From Ancylostoma caninum (lineage: Eukaryota > Nematoda > Chromadorea > Rhabditida > Ancylostomatidae): a DNA stretch of 64,000 bases. A model generated the notes under the pieces. That model saw nothing but the letters and a program-made list of their open reading frames with translations. It made no database searches and was not told the DNA's origin. Position numbers and translations under genes: made by a program. The stretch lies in contig JBAJFG010000563.1 of the NCBI GenBank assembly GCA_037903475.1, positions 992,001-1,056,000 on the forward strand, read 5' to 3'. The stretch's first letter is position 1, and the number at the start of each line of letters is the position of its first letter. Below are positions 1-13,400 of the stretch, one piece after another.

Positions 1-391
1 AAATTGTTTAACTCGTATCCCTAAGTCTGACAACTATTTTAATCGATATTGCGCCAGAATTTCGACCCGGATTTTGGAAATAGCACGTTATTAGAAAAAA
101 TACCAATCAATTGATATACAATAGATACAAAACAATCAACAAAGAAAGAAAGGGAGTTGTGAGTGTTCCTCTGGATGTACTACAGCAATAATAGATTGGT
201 TTGTCCGAAATACGAGAGTTCGTTAACCTCAATACTTCTTTTTCATTTTTCACCGTCAACTCGTCCACAACATAACTTTCAATCTTCTAAAAACCACAAA
301 TTTCAAAGTTTCTGTAGGTAAAACTTATATAGTTGCAATCAGCTCGTCGTGTAGAGTAAGAGTGTGGCAAATTTTCGCCCGGACATTGCCT
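1..391. other. No gene recognised
   Basis: AT-rich sequence downstream of the PTR gene. No ORF, repeat or RNA gene was recognised. Confidence 0.4.
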
Positions 392-803
392 TTAAAGGCA
401 GTGTGTCACCTCGTCTTCGTGTCTGAACTTTTATCAGATTCTGAATCTCCTGAATCCACGGTATACCTAAAATTTTACAAAATATCCTTTGAACCCTATT
501 TTTAAACGTTTTTCGAGACGGGGTTTGTAACAGTTTGTCTAGCTGAGTGGACGCGTGAAGCCGTTGACCTCATCTATCGGATACGTCTAGACGTGTTGGC
601 CAACATTGCAGACGTGGCAGCCAGCAGATCCACCGGACCGCTTTGCCCAGGTGGCCCGTAAACTGCACTTTCGGACCCTCCAAAAATGGGGTTTCCACCA
701 TTATTATGAGTTTTTACGTACATCTCTGAAATTAGCATGACGAGGAGGTCTAGAGTCTGTTGGTATTTTCAGCCCACGAAATGAGGTGAGACACTGCCTT
801 TAA
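392..803. mobile_element. TTAA-flanked TIR element, family 1 copy A (412 bp)
   Basis: The left end reads TTAAAGGCAGTGTGTCACCT and the right end is its inverted form, GAGGTGAGACACTGCCTTTAA. TTAA occurs at both outer edges. No ORF of note lies inside. The same termini recur at 27976-28434 and, degraded, at 34158-34546. Confidence 0.7.
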
Positions 804-882
804 GCCGCTTCACTGCTTTCTACCAGAATCCCTTGACATGATTAGGAAGGAAAATCCAGTCCACCTAGCTTTTTTCTCGAAT

Positions 883-888
883 TTTATT
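883..888 (-). terminator. Candidate polyadenylation signal of the PTR gene
   Basis: AATAAA on the minus strand, about 540 nt past the TAG at 1429. It is the first canonical hexamer I found downstream. A 3' UTR of this length is long but possible; a non-canonical signal closer to the stop cannot be excluded. Confidence 0.3.
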
Positions 889-1428
889 CATATCAAATAA
901 ATACCACATGGCAACACGAGCAAAGCCTATACAAGAGATCCTGAACATTAGAAGGACCGGACAAAGAAAATATGCAGCGACCAAGTAACATACTGGCTCC
1001 GTCTAGTCTTCACATTCAAAAAAGAATAGATAGGTTCGTACCACTATTTAAACAAAGCCAATGTACTCGTAAACGGATGAATGATACAAATACAAGAAGG
1101 TAATAAGGCACTATTCTAGAAGCATTTCTCATCCAAGGCATTCTATTACATCCTGAATTTAGTTAATTCCCTTTCTCCGGGGTTTTCATAGCAGCGGTTT
1201 TTCTTCCACTCAAAGTCGCTTCAGATGCTAAAAATTGTCGGGAAAGTAGAAAAGTGCATTAGAATTAACAATAAGCCATGCTGATTGCTTCCAGACTACG
1301 AAAGAGGCACTGAAAGTGCCGCAATAAACGGGAGGAAGCCGCCATTCTTCCTTTAAAGCGAACCCAACAGCCAACTACGTATGCTTTTTTCAGCTATCTG
1401 CGTTTCAAATCGAATATTCCAGAATAAA

Positions 1429-4400
1429 CTAAACAGGGGAAGATGCCCTTCCTAGTGCTATGTTGTGCTTCAACGCTGGGCGACCGTTCACTTCCTCGGG
1501 GGCGATCGGCGCCACCTTCGAGTGGCAGAACTCCTGGTTCAGCCGGTTGAGAAGCTTTTGCGTTCGATAGAAACTGTCCTTGTGTCCGTCGGAACTGCGT
1601 GTTGATGAAGATCTTTCCGACGACAGTTCGCTCGTTTCAGTTATACTTGGGGATGGCGCTGGAAAGTGAAATTTTTAGATTTGAACACTATGAACCCAAT
1701 TATTCACTCCAGAAATCAGGGATTTTCTCGGTTGCACATACTGACTTTACGATACTCTAATATGTATAATGTTTATATGTGAAGGTCCTGATCTGTTTGG
1801 GAGCGTCACATCGAGAAAGTGGGTGTGGCCGATCACTGTGGCTGCACTTTCTAAGGCGTTGGCCAATCACATAGTGAGTCTATCGCCACTTCCTAGACGC
1901 AACACTCTTCACACAACGATTGATCAAGCAGTTAATCAAAACCATCTCCCAATCTTGAATTTCGGACAATTCTCATCAGATTTTAGCAGACTGGAATGTA
2001 GTAACAAAGTTCGGGCAAGTGGGCGTGGCCAAACTCCGCCACTGGTCTGTCAGTTGTATTGGATGATCTACCGCAAAGTCACGCTCACATTATGTTCCAC
2101 TCCAAGCAAGACTGATGGAAAGGCAGCTCCAAACATGGGCAAGTCTCAAATCTGGGTGTGGAGCTTTTGTCCGAGAAGCGGATGTACATGGTGGAGCTCT
2201 GTGATTGGTCTGTCAACGGTGATGACCAATCACAGAGCTTCGGCCACGCCCATTTTATTGCAACGGTTCACATCTAGCTAAAATGTTAAAAAAAACAGAG
2301 GTTGAAGCTGTTCTACATACTAATATTTCCACGAATAAGTTTTCGTTGTTCCAAACGTCTTTATATTTTCGTTGGATCAATCATGTTGGTCCCGAGAATA
2401 TCCCCTAGTTTTGCCAAAAATTTAGTCTTAATCTCAGTATCATCTCGATACCTAAAAGAAGCCTTTCTTAAGCCTTGACACTAGTAATTTTTGCCATTTT
2501 TCTCCTAGTACTTTAAGAAAACTGCTAGAAAGTTACCAACAATCATCTTTGGGTTTACAGACGGCGGTAAGTATAGCCGGCATCACGACCAATCCATGGA
2601 ACACTCCCGACGAACAGGTGACAACAATCGTCTTCAGGAACACCATCACCAGGTATGACGGCTTCAGAAGACATGGCAGTATGGCTACGACTGTTGATAG
2701 GCCAACCTGGACGCAAAAAATAAGAATCCAGAAAGCCTATTTGAAGAGGGTAACTCTTACCTGCACAAGAGGCCATCCGATGCATGTCAGTGTATCCTCA
2801 ACGCGAAGAGCAGGGTCCTGCAACGAGAATTATACTAGCTCTGGGTTCCTTGACAAGGAATAGCCCCAGGATCACTAGTTTACGGTCAGGACTGAGAGGT
2901 AACCAACCTATCCAACAGGAAAAAGCAACCAACCTGCTGCTTTGATCTGTAGAAATGATATGCGATGTGACTAGTGAAGTCGACGGAGAAACCAATAGCC
3001 ATCAGCAGAGCTGCCATCGATAGAGGGTCCAGGTCCATTCCTATAATGGAAGATAGTCGGATATTCAACTTAAAAGAGTCGAAAATTGGTTGTGGGACCT
3101 TTTGGGCCCTATAGTGACTCTAGAGTAATTACAAGGCGGGGCTGGGACGCGGTGCAGCTGCGATGCGTGCCCAAATTTGCCCGATGTCCACATTTCTTTG
3201 CGCTCCCGCCCCGAAAATTCCAGAAAAGAGAAAAGAGGGCAATCCAGCAAATATAAACAGGGTTGTGATGATTTTCTTCTTTAAATATTCAGATTTCTAA
3301 GGTGGTTTCCAAATCATTTGCTCAATGTTCAGTCAAAAACCAGAGGCAACTCGGAGAAAATTTCATATGCAGGTCCAAAGACAACAATTAGAAGCGTAGG
3401 TTTTACATGCCGAGCTGGTTTTTCTTACTTATCACTGAGATATGGTTGGACTCCCTCCACTTCCAACTTCATCACTTTCAAGCGCATGGATTCCAAACGA
3501 TTGCTGACCTATTAGTTTTATTGAATGTAGCCGTCAAATGTTGCGTATTGAGTTTGATTTCTATGTTCGTGTTCTTTTCTGTAGCGCCGTTGTATTTTCC
3601 AACATATTTACAATTATTGTTCCGCGGGAAATTAAGACAACTAGTTTTACTTCTGTGTGGATGGAATTAATCTGTTTCTTTCCTGGATTTAAGTTTTGGA
3701 AGTGTCTGAAACTGTTTTCTCCACTACTGCCCGTAATAAACGATTGGAACAAAACACAAATCGCGTTAAGTCAACAAAATTAAGAACAGGTTTAAGTTCT
3801 TCTTGGCATGGAAATAACCCTAATAATGAATAAATCAAGACTACTGCATGTGGGTAAGTCTCTGTGCCCGTCTCAGGCCTGTTGAAATGGTGAGAATGAG
3901 ATAGAACCTAGTGATAAATGTATGACAGTACAAAATTCCGGGTGGTGGGATCAAGGCGCTGGCTATTTCTTTTTGGCTGCTCCTGTGTCAATTTTGCGGC
4001 ACCTATGTGAAAATGTGGTTCAATGAAATGTCTTTCAAACTTAAAATGTCAGGACATACTCTTTCACAGCTCAGTGCGCTTCAACCTCTTACATCTAATA
4101 GGAATTTTTGAAAAAAAAGCCCAGAAAACTGTAATGAAGAGCGATTTTCGTAGTTAAACGGACTTGCCATGAAAACACGACGTTTGGACAGGATAACCAC
4201 ATGAAATTATATGTACTTTCCTTCTGAACTTACCCCATAAGCTGAGCAATCCCAGGATACCGACAGTGATAGACAGCACCGAGAAGCATGCTGTGATTAT
4301 GCATGCTAGGTTAGGAATAAAAACGAAGCAGGCGATGGCCGTGCAGAACAGAGCAGTTCCCATTGAGCCCCAGACAGTCGAATCAATTGCGAGAGTCTGG

Positions 4401-7400
4401 AAAAGATCTAGTCAGGACCCTCAATACATCTTTTCCGCTATATTAAGAATGCCCCGGAAGTTTTGAGTATATATTGATAATATCACTTCTCGAATTTTCC
4501 ATCAACAAAAAGGACGAGGAACCAGCACGTTTGCTGCACTTTGCGACTGCTGATCCCTGCATTTTTCGTGGTGAAAGATTCCGCGTTCCTATTTGATCAA
4601 CATCGTCGTGCATTCTACGTGGTCAGTGCGCGATCGAAGAACTCTCAGATCTCAGAGCGGCGAAATGTGAAGCGTTCATTGGTCACATTACATTGCCACA
4701 GGTGAACTGGGTGTAACAAAGACTCATGGGAAAAACATAACGTAGGCCGAGAAAATTCAGCAAATTCAAATTTGCCGCCGCATCGCCTGCGGTGCCGTTC
4801 GCATGCCTCTAAATGCCATGTGTCCATTTTGCCGTGAAAATACCGCGCGCTCTTTGAAATCGGCTTTTACTCGTCGCCTAGTCGCTTCGCTACGTCCGAC
4901 TCCTCTCCGCGAGCCCATGGTTGAAGGTGCCGACGATCTGGAAGTTTATAGTCCGCCGAGTTCAACTCCAGCCGTTCCATCTGGATTGTCAGCAACCTCT
5001 GCAATCCGCTGTCGCTGATCAAGAAGCGCCGCACGTGTTCAGGTCGGTTAGGCTTGTCCAGCTAACCTTTTATGTTCTAGTAACATATTGTTCTGATGTT
5101 TGTTTCGCATTGGAAGGTGAAATGGCTAACATGAAGTGTTCGACAGCAGAGTGATCATAGTTGTAAAGAGGAAATTGGGAAGATGAAGGTAGATAAAGTC
5201 TGAATGATTCGCTGAAACGTTAAAGGTTGAAGGGAATATAATAGAAAGAGTTGGATAGAACGCTAGAACCGCATCATAGGGTAGAAGACCTTTTACCCTC
5301 GGTAACCTCGCTGAGACTAGGATCACTTGCGGCTCGAACTCGGCAGGTTGGTAGGATTTTCTAAACCGCATTACTATGTAACCACTCGCTTACTTCCTCT
5401 CGCCCGCACCGTTTGGTGAGTAGGCCTCTCACATTCAGCCCGCTGGTAGCCAAATTCTAATCCACTGGGGTCTTTGGCGTATGCTACTACCCGCTGGTCC
5501 TTGTGGGTTGTGGGTTGAAATCGCTTTTGCCGTGTCCAGCTTAGGTGCTGCCAGGGATACGATGAATAAATTGCAAGTTACAGTCCTTTTTGTATGTTTT
5601 TATTACCAAGTATTTGTTGGCGCACTCGGAGTGATGGGGAATGAATAAATAAGCGAGGTAAATAGATAGATAAGAGAGTGCTGATCCTACTACGTTACGA
5701 CCGTTTACGGACATCTAATACTCGACCTCATTCCTGGCCAATCGCTGCGGGCGCATGGAGGGATCCTTCTTAACATTATCTGTGAACAATAACTTTGGAA
5801 GCCAATCGAACTGCTCAGTACAGTGTTTTAGGTCTCGGAAAAACTGCAGATGAGTTCTATGGATAGCCCGAGACTGTAAAAAACTTCTGGTCTTTTTCTG
5901 AGCCACTCTCTGAAGGACTACTGGGCCTAATCGATGCTGAAGAACCGTAGCACAGAGAATAAAGAACACCGCAACCAGAATTCCTTCTGCTGCAATCTTT
6001 TGGAAGGTTCTCTGAATGGAACTCTGTGATCAACTGTGTCTTAATCCTCCTATATAAATCATCTTTTAGTACGTCTGGTGCTTGCACTTGATCGGCCACG
6101 CCCCGGTCATGTTGGGTACTAGATGTCCCGCAACGCGTTACGACACACCTCACCAATGAGATCATTTGAACATCTTTCATTATAAAGAAAGCAATGAAAA
6201 AGCGGTTCCCCTCTTTCATCTGGAATTGGGAAAAAAAAGCTGGGCCATCAAGAAGAGAATTAATTATTAATCACCTGATCAACAAAAGGCGAGTGCTCAG
6301 AATAGGGGTAGATCTTGTAGTCTGGATATTTGGCAGCAATACGACGCCAATCCTTCACTGCTGGGATCAGCTCATGGTACTTGATGTGCTGGAAATACAA
6401 CTACTCCTGGAGTGAATAAGATTAGCTGTGTGTCTCCAACTTACACCATGGAAATTAGTCATGAAGAAGAACGACGTTATGCACTTGGGATCGTTTTCCA
6501 GACATGCGGTCTCGTTGTACTTGACGAACGATGACAGGTAGAAATAGGTGGCTGATTTGAAGAAAGTCGGAATTTCAGCGTACGTGAACTCTTCCGTCTC
6601 ACCATAGAACTAAAACAGGATATTTAGAGTACGTCGTGGAGAAGTGAACTTACAGTGTACTTACAGCCAAAAATTCCTCGTAGGTTTGGATCCAGAAGAA
6701 AGTGCTTTCCGGCCCGTAGCTGTATGTGGCGTTCTCGAAATCTCGCACAATTTGTTTTATTGCTAAAAAAAGACTTTGTAGGAGAAATTCCTCTTTGGCA
6801 GGGCGCATACACCCACTAGAAAGTCTCTCTGGATCCCTTAGATCTCCAGGATTCAGCACGAACACACTGATCGGCTGCATGTTCTTCAGCGACCCTTCGA
6901 AAGAGTCCTGGAACGTCGACAGGTACGAGTCGGGGAGCGCCATTTTCTCAATTGTGATCAGCGACTGCAGATGAGAGATGCCAATAGCACTAGCGTAGTA
7001 GTAACAGCACATAAATACTGCTAGGATGATCCTGAAATGGAGCAAAAATCAGGAAAACCTCTGGAAAAATTAACCCGCCCAGTCGCCCTGTCATCCTTGC
7101 ACAAACCTAGCAGGCCAAGTAGAAATAATCCTTGAAAAGTGCCGTATTATAATAGTTTGTATCATCACAACACGTTCCACAAAAGCTGATCTTGCCTAGA
7201 AAAATTGGGAAAATTAACCGAACTAAAGGGAATTGTCACAACAGGTCCATGGAAGCAACTCTGGACACCTTTGGATTCGCTTTTTTCCAGCACACTAGGC
7301 TCTGCCATCCATTTCTCTCACGATATCCGCCGGCTGCCAAAACGGCGCTGAACATGATCAGCTGGTAGAGGAAGCAGATCGAGATCGCCAACGCGGAGTA

Positions 7401-10400
7401 CAGCGAGAAGGACCGTACGGCCGGCGTCTGTGACGTCATTCCGATGAAGAACGCCATCGCATTCGTGATGGAACTGCAAGGAATTTGAGTATTCAGAGGC
7501 CCTGGTAAAATCTATCCATTGAAAATTTTCGTTTTCCCCGGGAATTCTCCTTTTTGGGGAAAACTGTTGGCCAAGAATTGGTTTTCAGTTGTAGCCATGT
7601 TACCTAATGAGAATGCTGGGACCACACTCCTCCAGGGTCACAGCCAGCCTCTCCGGGACTTCTTCATCCACACTGGTCCGATCCCAAGCGCGAAGAAGAA
7701 TGAAGACATCGTCGACCCCAACGGAAAGAACCAGGAAGAACGCAGCAACGATGATCGACTGCAATATTTCTTTTCTGGATTGTAAATTATTTTTTGCACT
7801 ATTACATTCTCTTAAAACTGGAATACAGTAGTTTCTTTTAGAATACATATTAGGCAAAACAGTAATTGATCTTCATTAAAGGTAACTTTTTGGCGTTGTC
7901 GCCTTCTTCACTGCCTTATAAGTAGTATGAGTAGCAGAAAAAAAGAACAGTTGCAACTAAAGCATAAATCTCTGTAGAGGATACTCCAGAAAAGGGCCGC
8001 TAAAATACCTGGAACTTCCATCCACACCAGCACAACAACCCAGTCGTGGACACCAAGGCTAGTAGCGGGATTAGACAGCCAACAAGTGATTCCCATGGCT
8101 TTGCTCGTGATGGATCTCGTCTGGAGTATTGGGAATAAGTGAAATGATGACAAAAAAATAGGCTGGACATGAAAGTACAGCATTGGCCAAGAAGGAACCA
8201 TCTTGTCATTCTGTAGCTTTTCATTTGAGATAGATAGAGTCATTAATACCCCGTTTAGCTTGCTAATTTTCAAAAAAAAAAGATTTATTACTCAGGAGGG
8301 TCAAAATCCTTGATTTTGCCTGCTCACATTGAACTACTATGGAAATCACAATGGTGGAAATTTCAGCGGAATTGAGCATTTTCCAGCAATACTTTTATAC
8401 TATACTATACTTTACTATTACTACTACATTCTCATACCCAACAGAATACTAGGGCGTTGGGAAAATATTAAAACCAAACTTAATTTACGTCCTCAAAGCC
8501 GATTAAAGTCCAGAATTGAGGTATTCCTCTTGGAAAGAAGAGAAAGAGGAGCGAAAAGGGGTAATGAGCAGAAGCATGAATCAGTTAACCAGGGTAAAAA
8601 CGTAAAACCTACCCAACCAACACAAAATTCTCTCCATTTCTTCACTTTTCGAGCATTTTCTGAGTTTTATACTCCGTCTGAATCATTACCTATTTCCAGG
8701 GAACGAATTTCAACTTTTCCTCTGCAATTTTTACCTCGCAGAAGGGAAATCCCTCATTAATAAGATACATAATTTATTGATGTTGTATTTATTTGAAGGC
8801 GTATTTGTTATCAACAGCATGATTACTCGTAAATATTTAAGTGAGCTAAAAAAATGCGAGGTTTCGCACGATTTTCATTCCAAATCGCTCGACCCTCGGG
8901 GACCTTCTGAAGCTAGTACGTAGTAGTTGGTGATGTAATTCGCGGAATACTAATTGATGGACGTTGTTGCAGTAATGATGGTTTTGTGTGAATTGTGGTG
9001 ACAGGATTGGTAGATGAACCCGCAAATAAAAAACTTCGATAGGAAGTCTGTCACTTCACCAGTGTGACCATAGGTTTTCCAGGAAAGTCGATATTCATTG
9101 GGTTACTCGAACTGTACCTGATGTTTCGTCCCCGGTGAATTTCCGTTTCAGTTAACCGTTAGTTAAGTTAAGGGTAAAAACGTTATCCAGAGATTTACAC
9201 CCCCCCCCCCCCGCCCCGCTCCACACCCAAATTGAATTGCAATTGATACATTGATGTTCTCGACGACCCAAAACACTGGCATCGATCACCATAAAAGTGC
9301 TCCTGACGGATAACGAAGCAACAGGTTTTTTCAGTCACTCTGATTAGTGCAATTTTGCGTCGTCCAGAATCATCTCGTGACTGACTGACTAGCTGACTTC
9401 CCTATCAAAAGTAGCGCACTGCAAAATCAAGGATCAGAATCTGTGACCGGAAGTGACCCTTGGCTAATGGCCAATTTAAAATTATTAGAAGACTAATTGC
9501 AAAATAGAAAATATCTCAGTTCATGGCGAACTTATGACAACAAAAAAAATTTAATAAATTTTGATCCAACATTTTTTTACAATTTCATGCCTACTATTCT
9601 CTAATCCAAACCATTCGTTATTTACAGCTGATGGATGCGTCCTGTGGTGAACAGCAAACCAAAATTGACGCAAGCCTGACGCACGCATTCCACAACCCTC
9701 CGCTCAAAAGTTAAGCACGCCCTATCAACTGCGATTTAACCCAATTTTTGTACCCGCCTAACGCTCCCAAAGCCGGTGTTGGAGAATGTTTCAAATAATC
9801 AACCATAATCAGGTTGGGTAAACGGTACGTGCGTTTGTCAACTGATCTAGTGCAAATAACAAGGGAACGCACATGATGTGTACTAGGAAGTATTTCTGGT
9901 GAACGGAAGTATGTGCGTTCCAGAAAAGAACTGTGAAAAGAAAGAATGGCTCGGATTGACAAGAAAATTCTGCTTCCAAAGGGTTATTTTCACTTCTGGT
10001 TTGTTAGACTAAATTCAGAAATTATACAGGGTAGACTTGTTATAGGCTTATTTTGGTGAAGTTTGTGGAATAATTTTAATTGACTGGTTGTTATGCGAGC
10101 GGGCGCCTGGATCCATAACTGAGATTATCCAGGGCAAATATGTCGACGCGCATGTCCATGATGGGTAGATTTGTGGATGTTGACAGATTAACCCAGGGTA
10201 ATTCCAATAATGCATGTGCCCTCGTTGGTATTGGACGGGTGACACGACAGGTCCAAACGCACCGCTGACGCAGCCAGAACGGACCCACGCACTTGCAGTG
10301 GAATTTCTCTAAAAAACTGGTTTAGCTTCTTCACGTGCGTCAGCCGCACGTGTCTGCTTGCGGAGGATTTACCACAAAGACCGATCAACGCTGCACGTAC

Positions 10401-13400
10401 ATCCTCAATGAAAAGAATACGTCTAAGCTGCGTCAACGACGTGACTCGCCGTGTTCTTCATCAGATAGACGCACGCGCGTCAAACGCACGCATCTAGTGT
10501 AAATTGCCTTCATTAGCCGTGAGGTAGAGCGCGTTTACTGCAATCATAGCTAATCCAGGAAACTCGTGCACAGACCTGACCGACAGCATTTTCATTGCGT
10601 CCTCGTGTCGCAATGATGTCGCTGTCGCACGCATAAAGTATAAATAGCCCTTAAGGCATAAGGGAGCGTATGGGCGCCATGCCAGGAGATTTTCAGTGTC
10701 TAGAGGGCTCTTAGATCAGCACACTGTTTCAGTTGCTATCGTAATATTATACTGAGGGTATTTTGATGTGGACGCTAGGACTATATTTATACTTTTATCC
10801 ACTTACCAACTATTTAACAGTGAAAAATAAGAATACATATAGTGTCAACAAAAATTCTTAGTATTGAAACCGGTAAGGTAGGTTAGAAATATATGGAAAG
10901 ATCAATGCCATGAAAAATTTGATGGATGGTCCCGAACTGTTTTTTAACACTGTTGCAAAGAAATTTTCTCTAATTTTCTACATGTGCCTCTGCTATTAAT
11001 CAGTGATGGTTAACACTTCACTTCCAGCCCTTTTTTCGGTAAATCCAGTTTCTGTGGAAAATTCCAGAAGGACCACTGTTTAATTTGTTCAAGATCGATG
11101 CTCTGTGATTGTTGGATCTCAAAGAACGTCCGGCGAACAACGGACAAACATAAAAAAGTGGTCGACGCCAGGATGTCCATCTAACGGGTTTTCAACGAAA
11201 CCATCGTTGCAAATCGCACATCTGAGAGGTCGTCCACAATTCGTTCGTGGATTTTTTTCTCGAATTCGAAAAGTTTCTCTAGTGAAAAGAGCCGGTTTTG
11301 CTGGTTTTACGACTTAAAGACTTCTTGAAAACTTATTGTCACACCTTTTTTAGCTGAAATACTGCAAAGTAAAATCGCTATCAATAGGGAAAGGTCGTAA
11401 ATTTGAGCGAAAATTGGCGATGGAGCAGAAAAACTTGCTGGACGAAAATTTGGAGACCAGGAAGTGACAGAAAAAAGGTGAACATCATGGAGGATTTTTT
11501 TCTCTGTAAAGTTCTACTTGAAATTGCCTTCTTCTCGCTGTGGCTGGTTCTGTGTCAGTTAAAAAATGAAACATGGCAAAAAGTCCAGAAAAGGATCCAT
11601 TTTAGAGGTGAGGAATACGTGAACGGGTGTAACTTGAGGGAACTTTTTTAGGAAATATAGTAGGAAAACCCAGCCACTCTGACATTGCGACGGGTAGTGC
11701 GAGGAAATCACCAATAAAACTCTACCATGAAGAAAAATTTTCCAAAAAAAATCCTGGAAATTAACCAGGTTTCACTCACCGGAAGGAAAAACACACGACG
11801 AACAGAATCATAGCCACAACGGACAGCGCAATCATTGGCGCCGTCTCCAAACCCATACGTCTGACTTCAGCCGAGACCAACGAGTCGCCGGTTACTTCAC
11901 ACTGAAATTCCAACAATTTTTTATTATCATTTCGATATTTGGAGGTAGAGCAACGCAGTTCTCAGAAACAGGGCGTATCTAAGCTCGCTGATTGGTTGAT
12001 GCAGTGAGCGGACCAATCGCAGAGCGGCGCCACCCTCTCTCTTCAGGTAAAACGTCCTATAGCAATGGAATTGTTATGAATTCTCCGAATTATTTTGGTA
12101 TTTTGTTGGGTCAATTGCCTATATTCGTTTTACAAACATATTTATCACAGTTGCACAGCCTTCTCATCATAACTAGTTTGCTTTATTGATTTGTCTACAG
12201 TCAGCAAATGACAGCAAACATCACATCACACCCGGGCAGGGAAAAAAGAGAAAACAAAAAAAGATCGGAGCAGACCATGAGAGAAGTCAGAAACAATGTA
12301 AACACTGAGTTGTTAATAAAGAAAGTGAAGTGACGTTAGCAGATCGGAACAAGTAAAAAGAAAAGAAAGGAATGTGCTAGCTAATGGAGAAGGCGCATGG
12401 CGAAAGCGGAACAGGAACAAAATAGATTAGCTAAGTGCTTGCAGAGCAGAAAAATGAGATGTTCCAAGTATTATGTGAAGAAACGTTGCTGAGAAACTAT
12501 TTCTATTTTTGTGGAACCAAGAACTAGTGTAAAAAGTGGTAAAGTGGTATAGAGTTTGTATGTATGAAGTGCAAAAGTTTATAGTCTGGATATCCATGGT
12601 TCAGAAAAAAAAACAGTAGTTGTGCTTTTTAAAGTGATTCTAAGTCTTTATCGGGCTCAATTTCCTTTTAGAAGCTGGTTACCAAAGGCAATAAGAGCCC
12701 TCACACCTGTTAGATCTTTGGTTCATAGTAGAACTTTGGCAGAAAAAGAAAATTCATGGAAGAAGTGATCAACAAGGAATGTAGCAGAATGACCAGAAAA
12801 AAACTCAGACCTGTGCCGAAGAAAAAAAAAACACAATAAAGGAAATGTGAATCCCGCGAATGAGATCCTGAAGAGCTCGAAGCAGAAAATATGTACAGTA
12901 TCAGAAAAAACACGACATTTTTGTTGTCTTCTTCTCTTCTAATTCTGAGAATTTCAGCGTCTTAGAAGCAAAAAAAAATAAGGCACTGGGTAATTATGAG
13001 TTAGTTTCTCTTTTCTCATCCAAACATCACATGCAGCTCACGGCTACTCTTAGAACCCAAATATAATTTATCTGTCGGGCCGTCTGTGATGTGTTTGACT
13101 TTTTATGGTAGAAGCCAGTTTGATTAGGCAGACATATTGACATAAAATACCGATTAAGAATGGCTATGATACCTCAAAAATCCTGAAGCGTTCCTCTTGG
13201 AATGTTCTCCTCGCCTCAAGCAGCCACTGATAAATGACGTCGCCGTCCTCATAGGAGCTGACCAGGTAGAACGGCAGGATTGCCGTGGTGAACGCTTCGA
13301 TATGTTTAGTTCCATTCTTCAACGTGATGCCGTAGGCATTGTTTCCTGGAAAGAGGGAGATTGCTTTTTTCACTTTCATTTTTTCATCAGTTCTATTTTT

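Noticed and set aside
1769..2281. 170-codon plus-strand ORF
   Set aside because: Antisense within a PTR intron and made of repeated GTGGGCGTGG-type sequence and a hairpin.
8329..8760. 143-codon plus-strand ORF
   Set aside because: It lies in a PTR intron, starts in TACTA simple sequence and shows no family motif.
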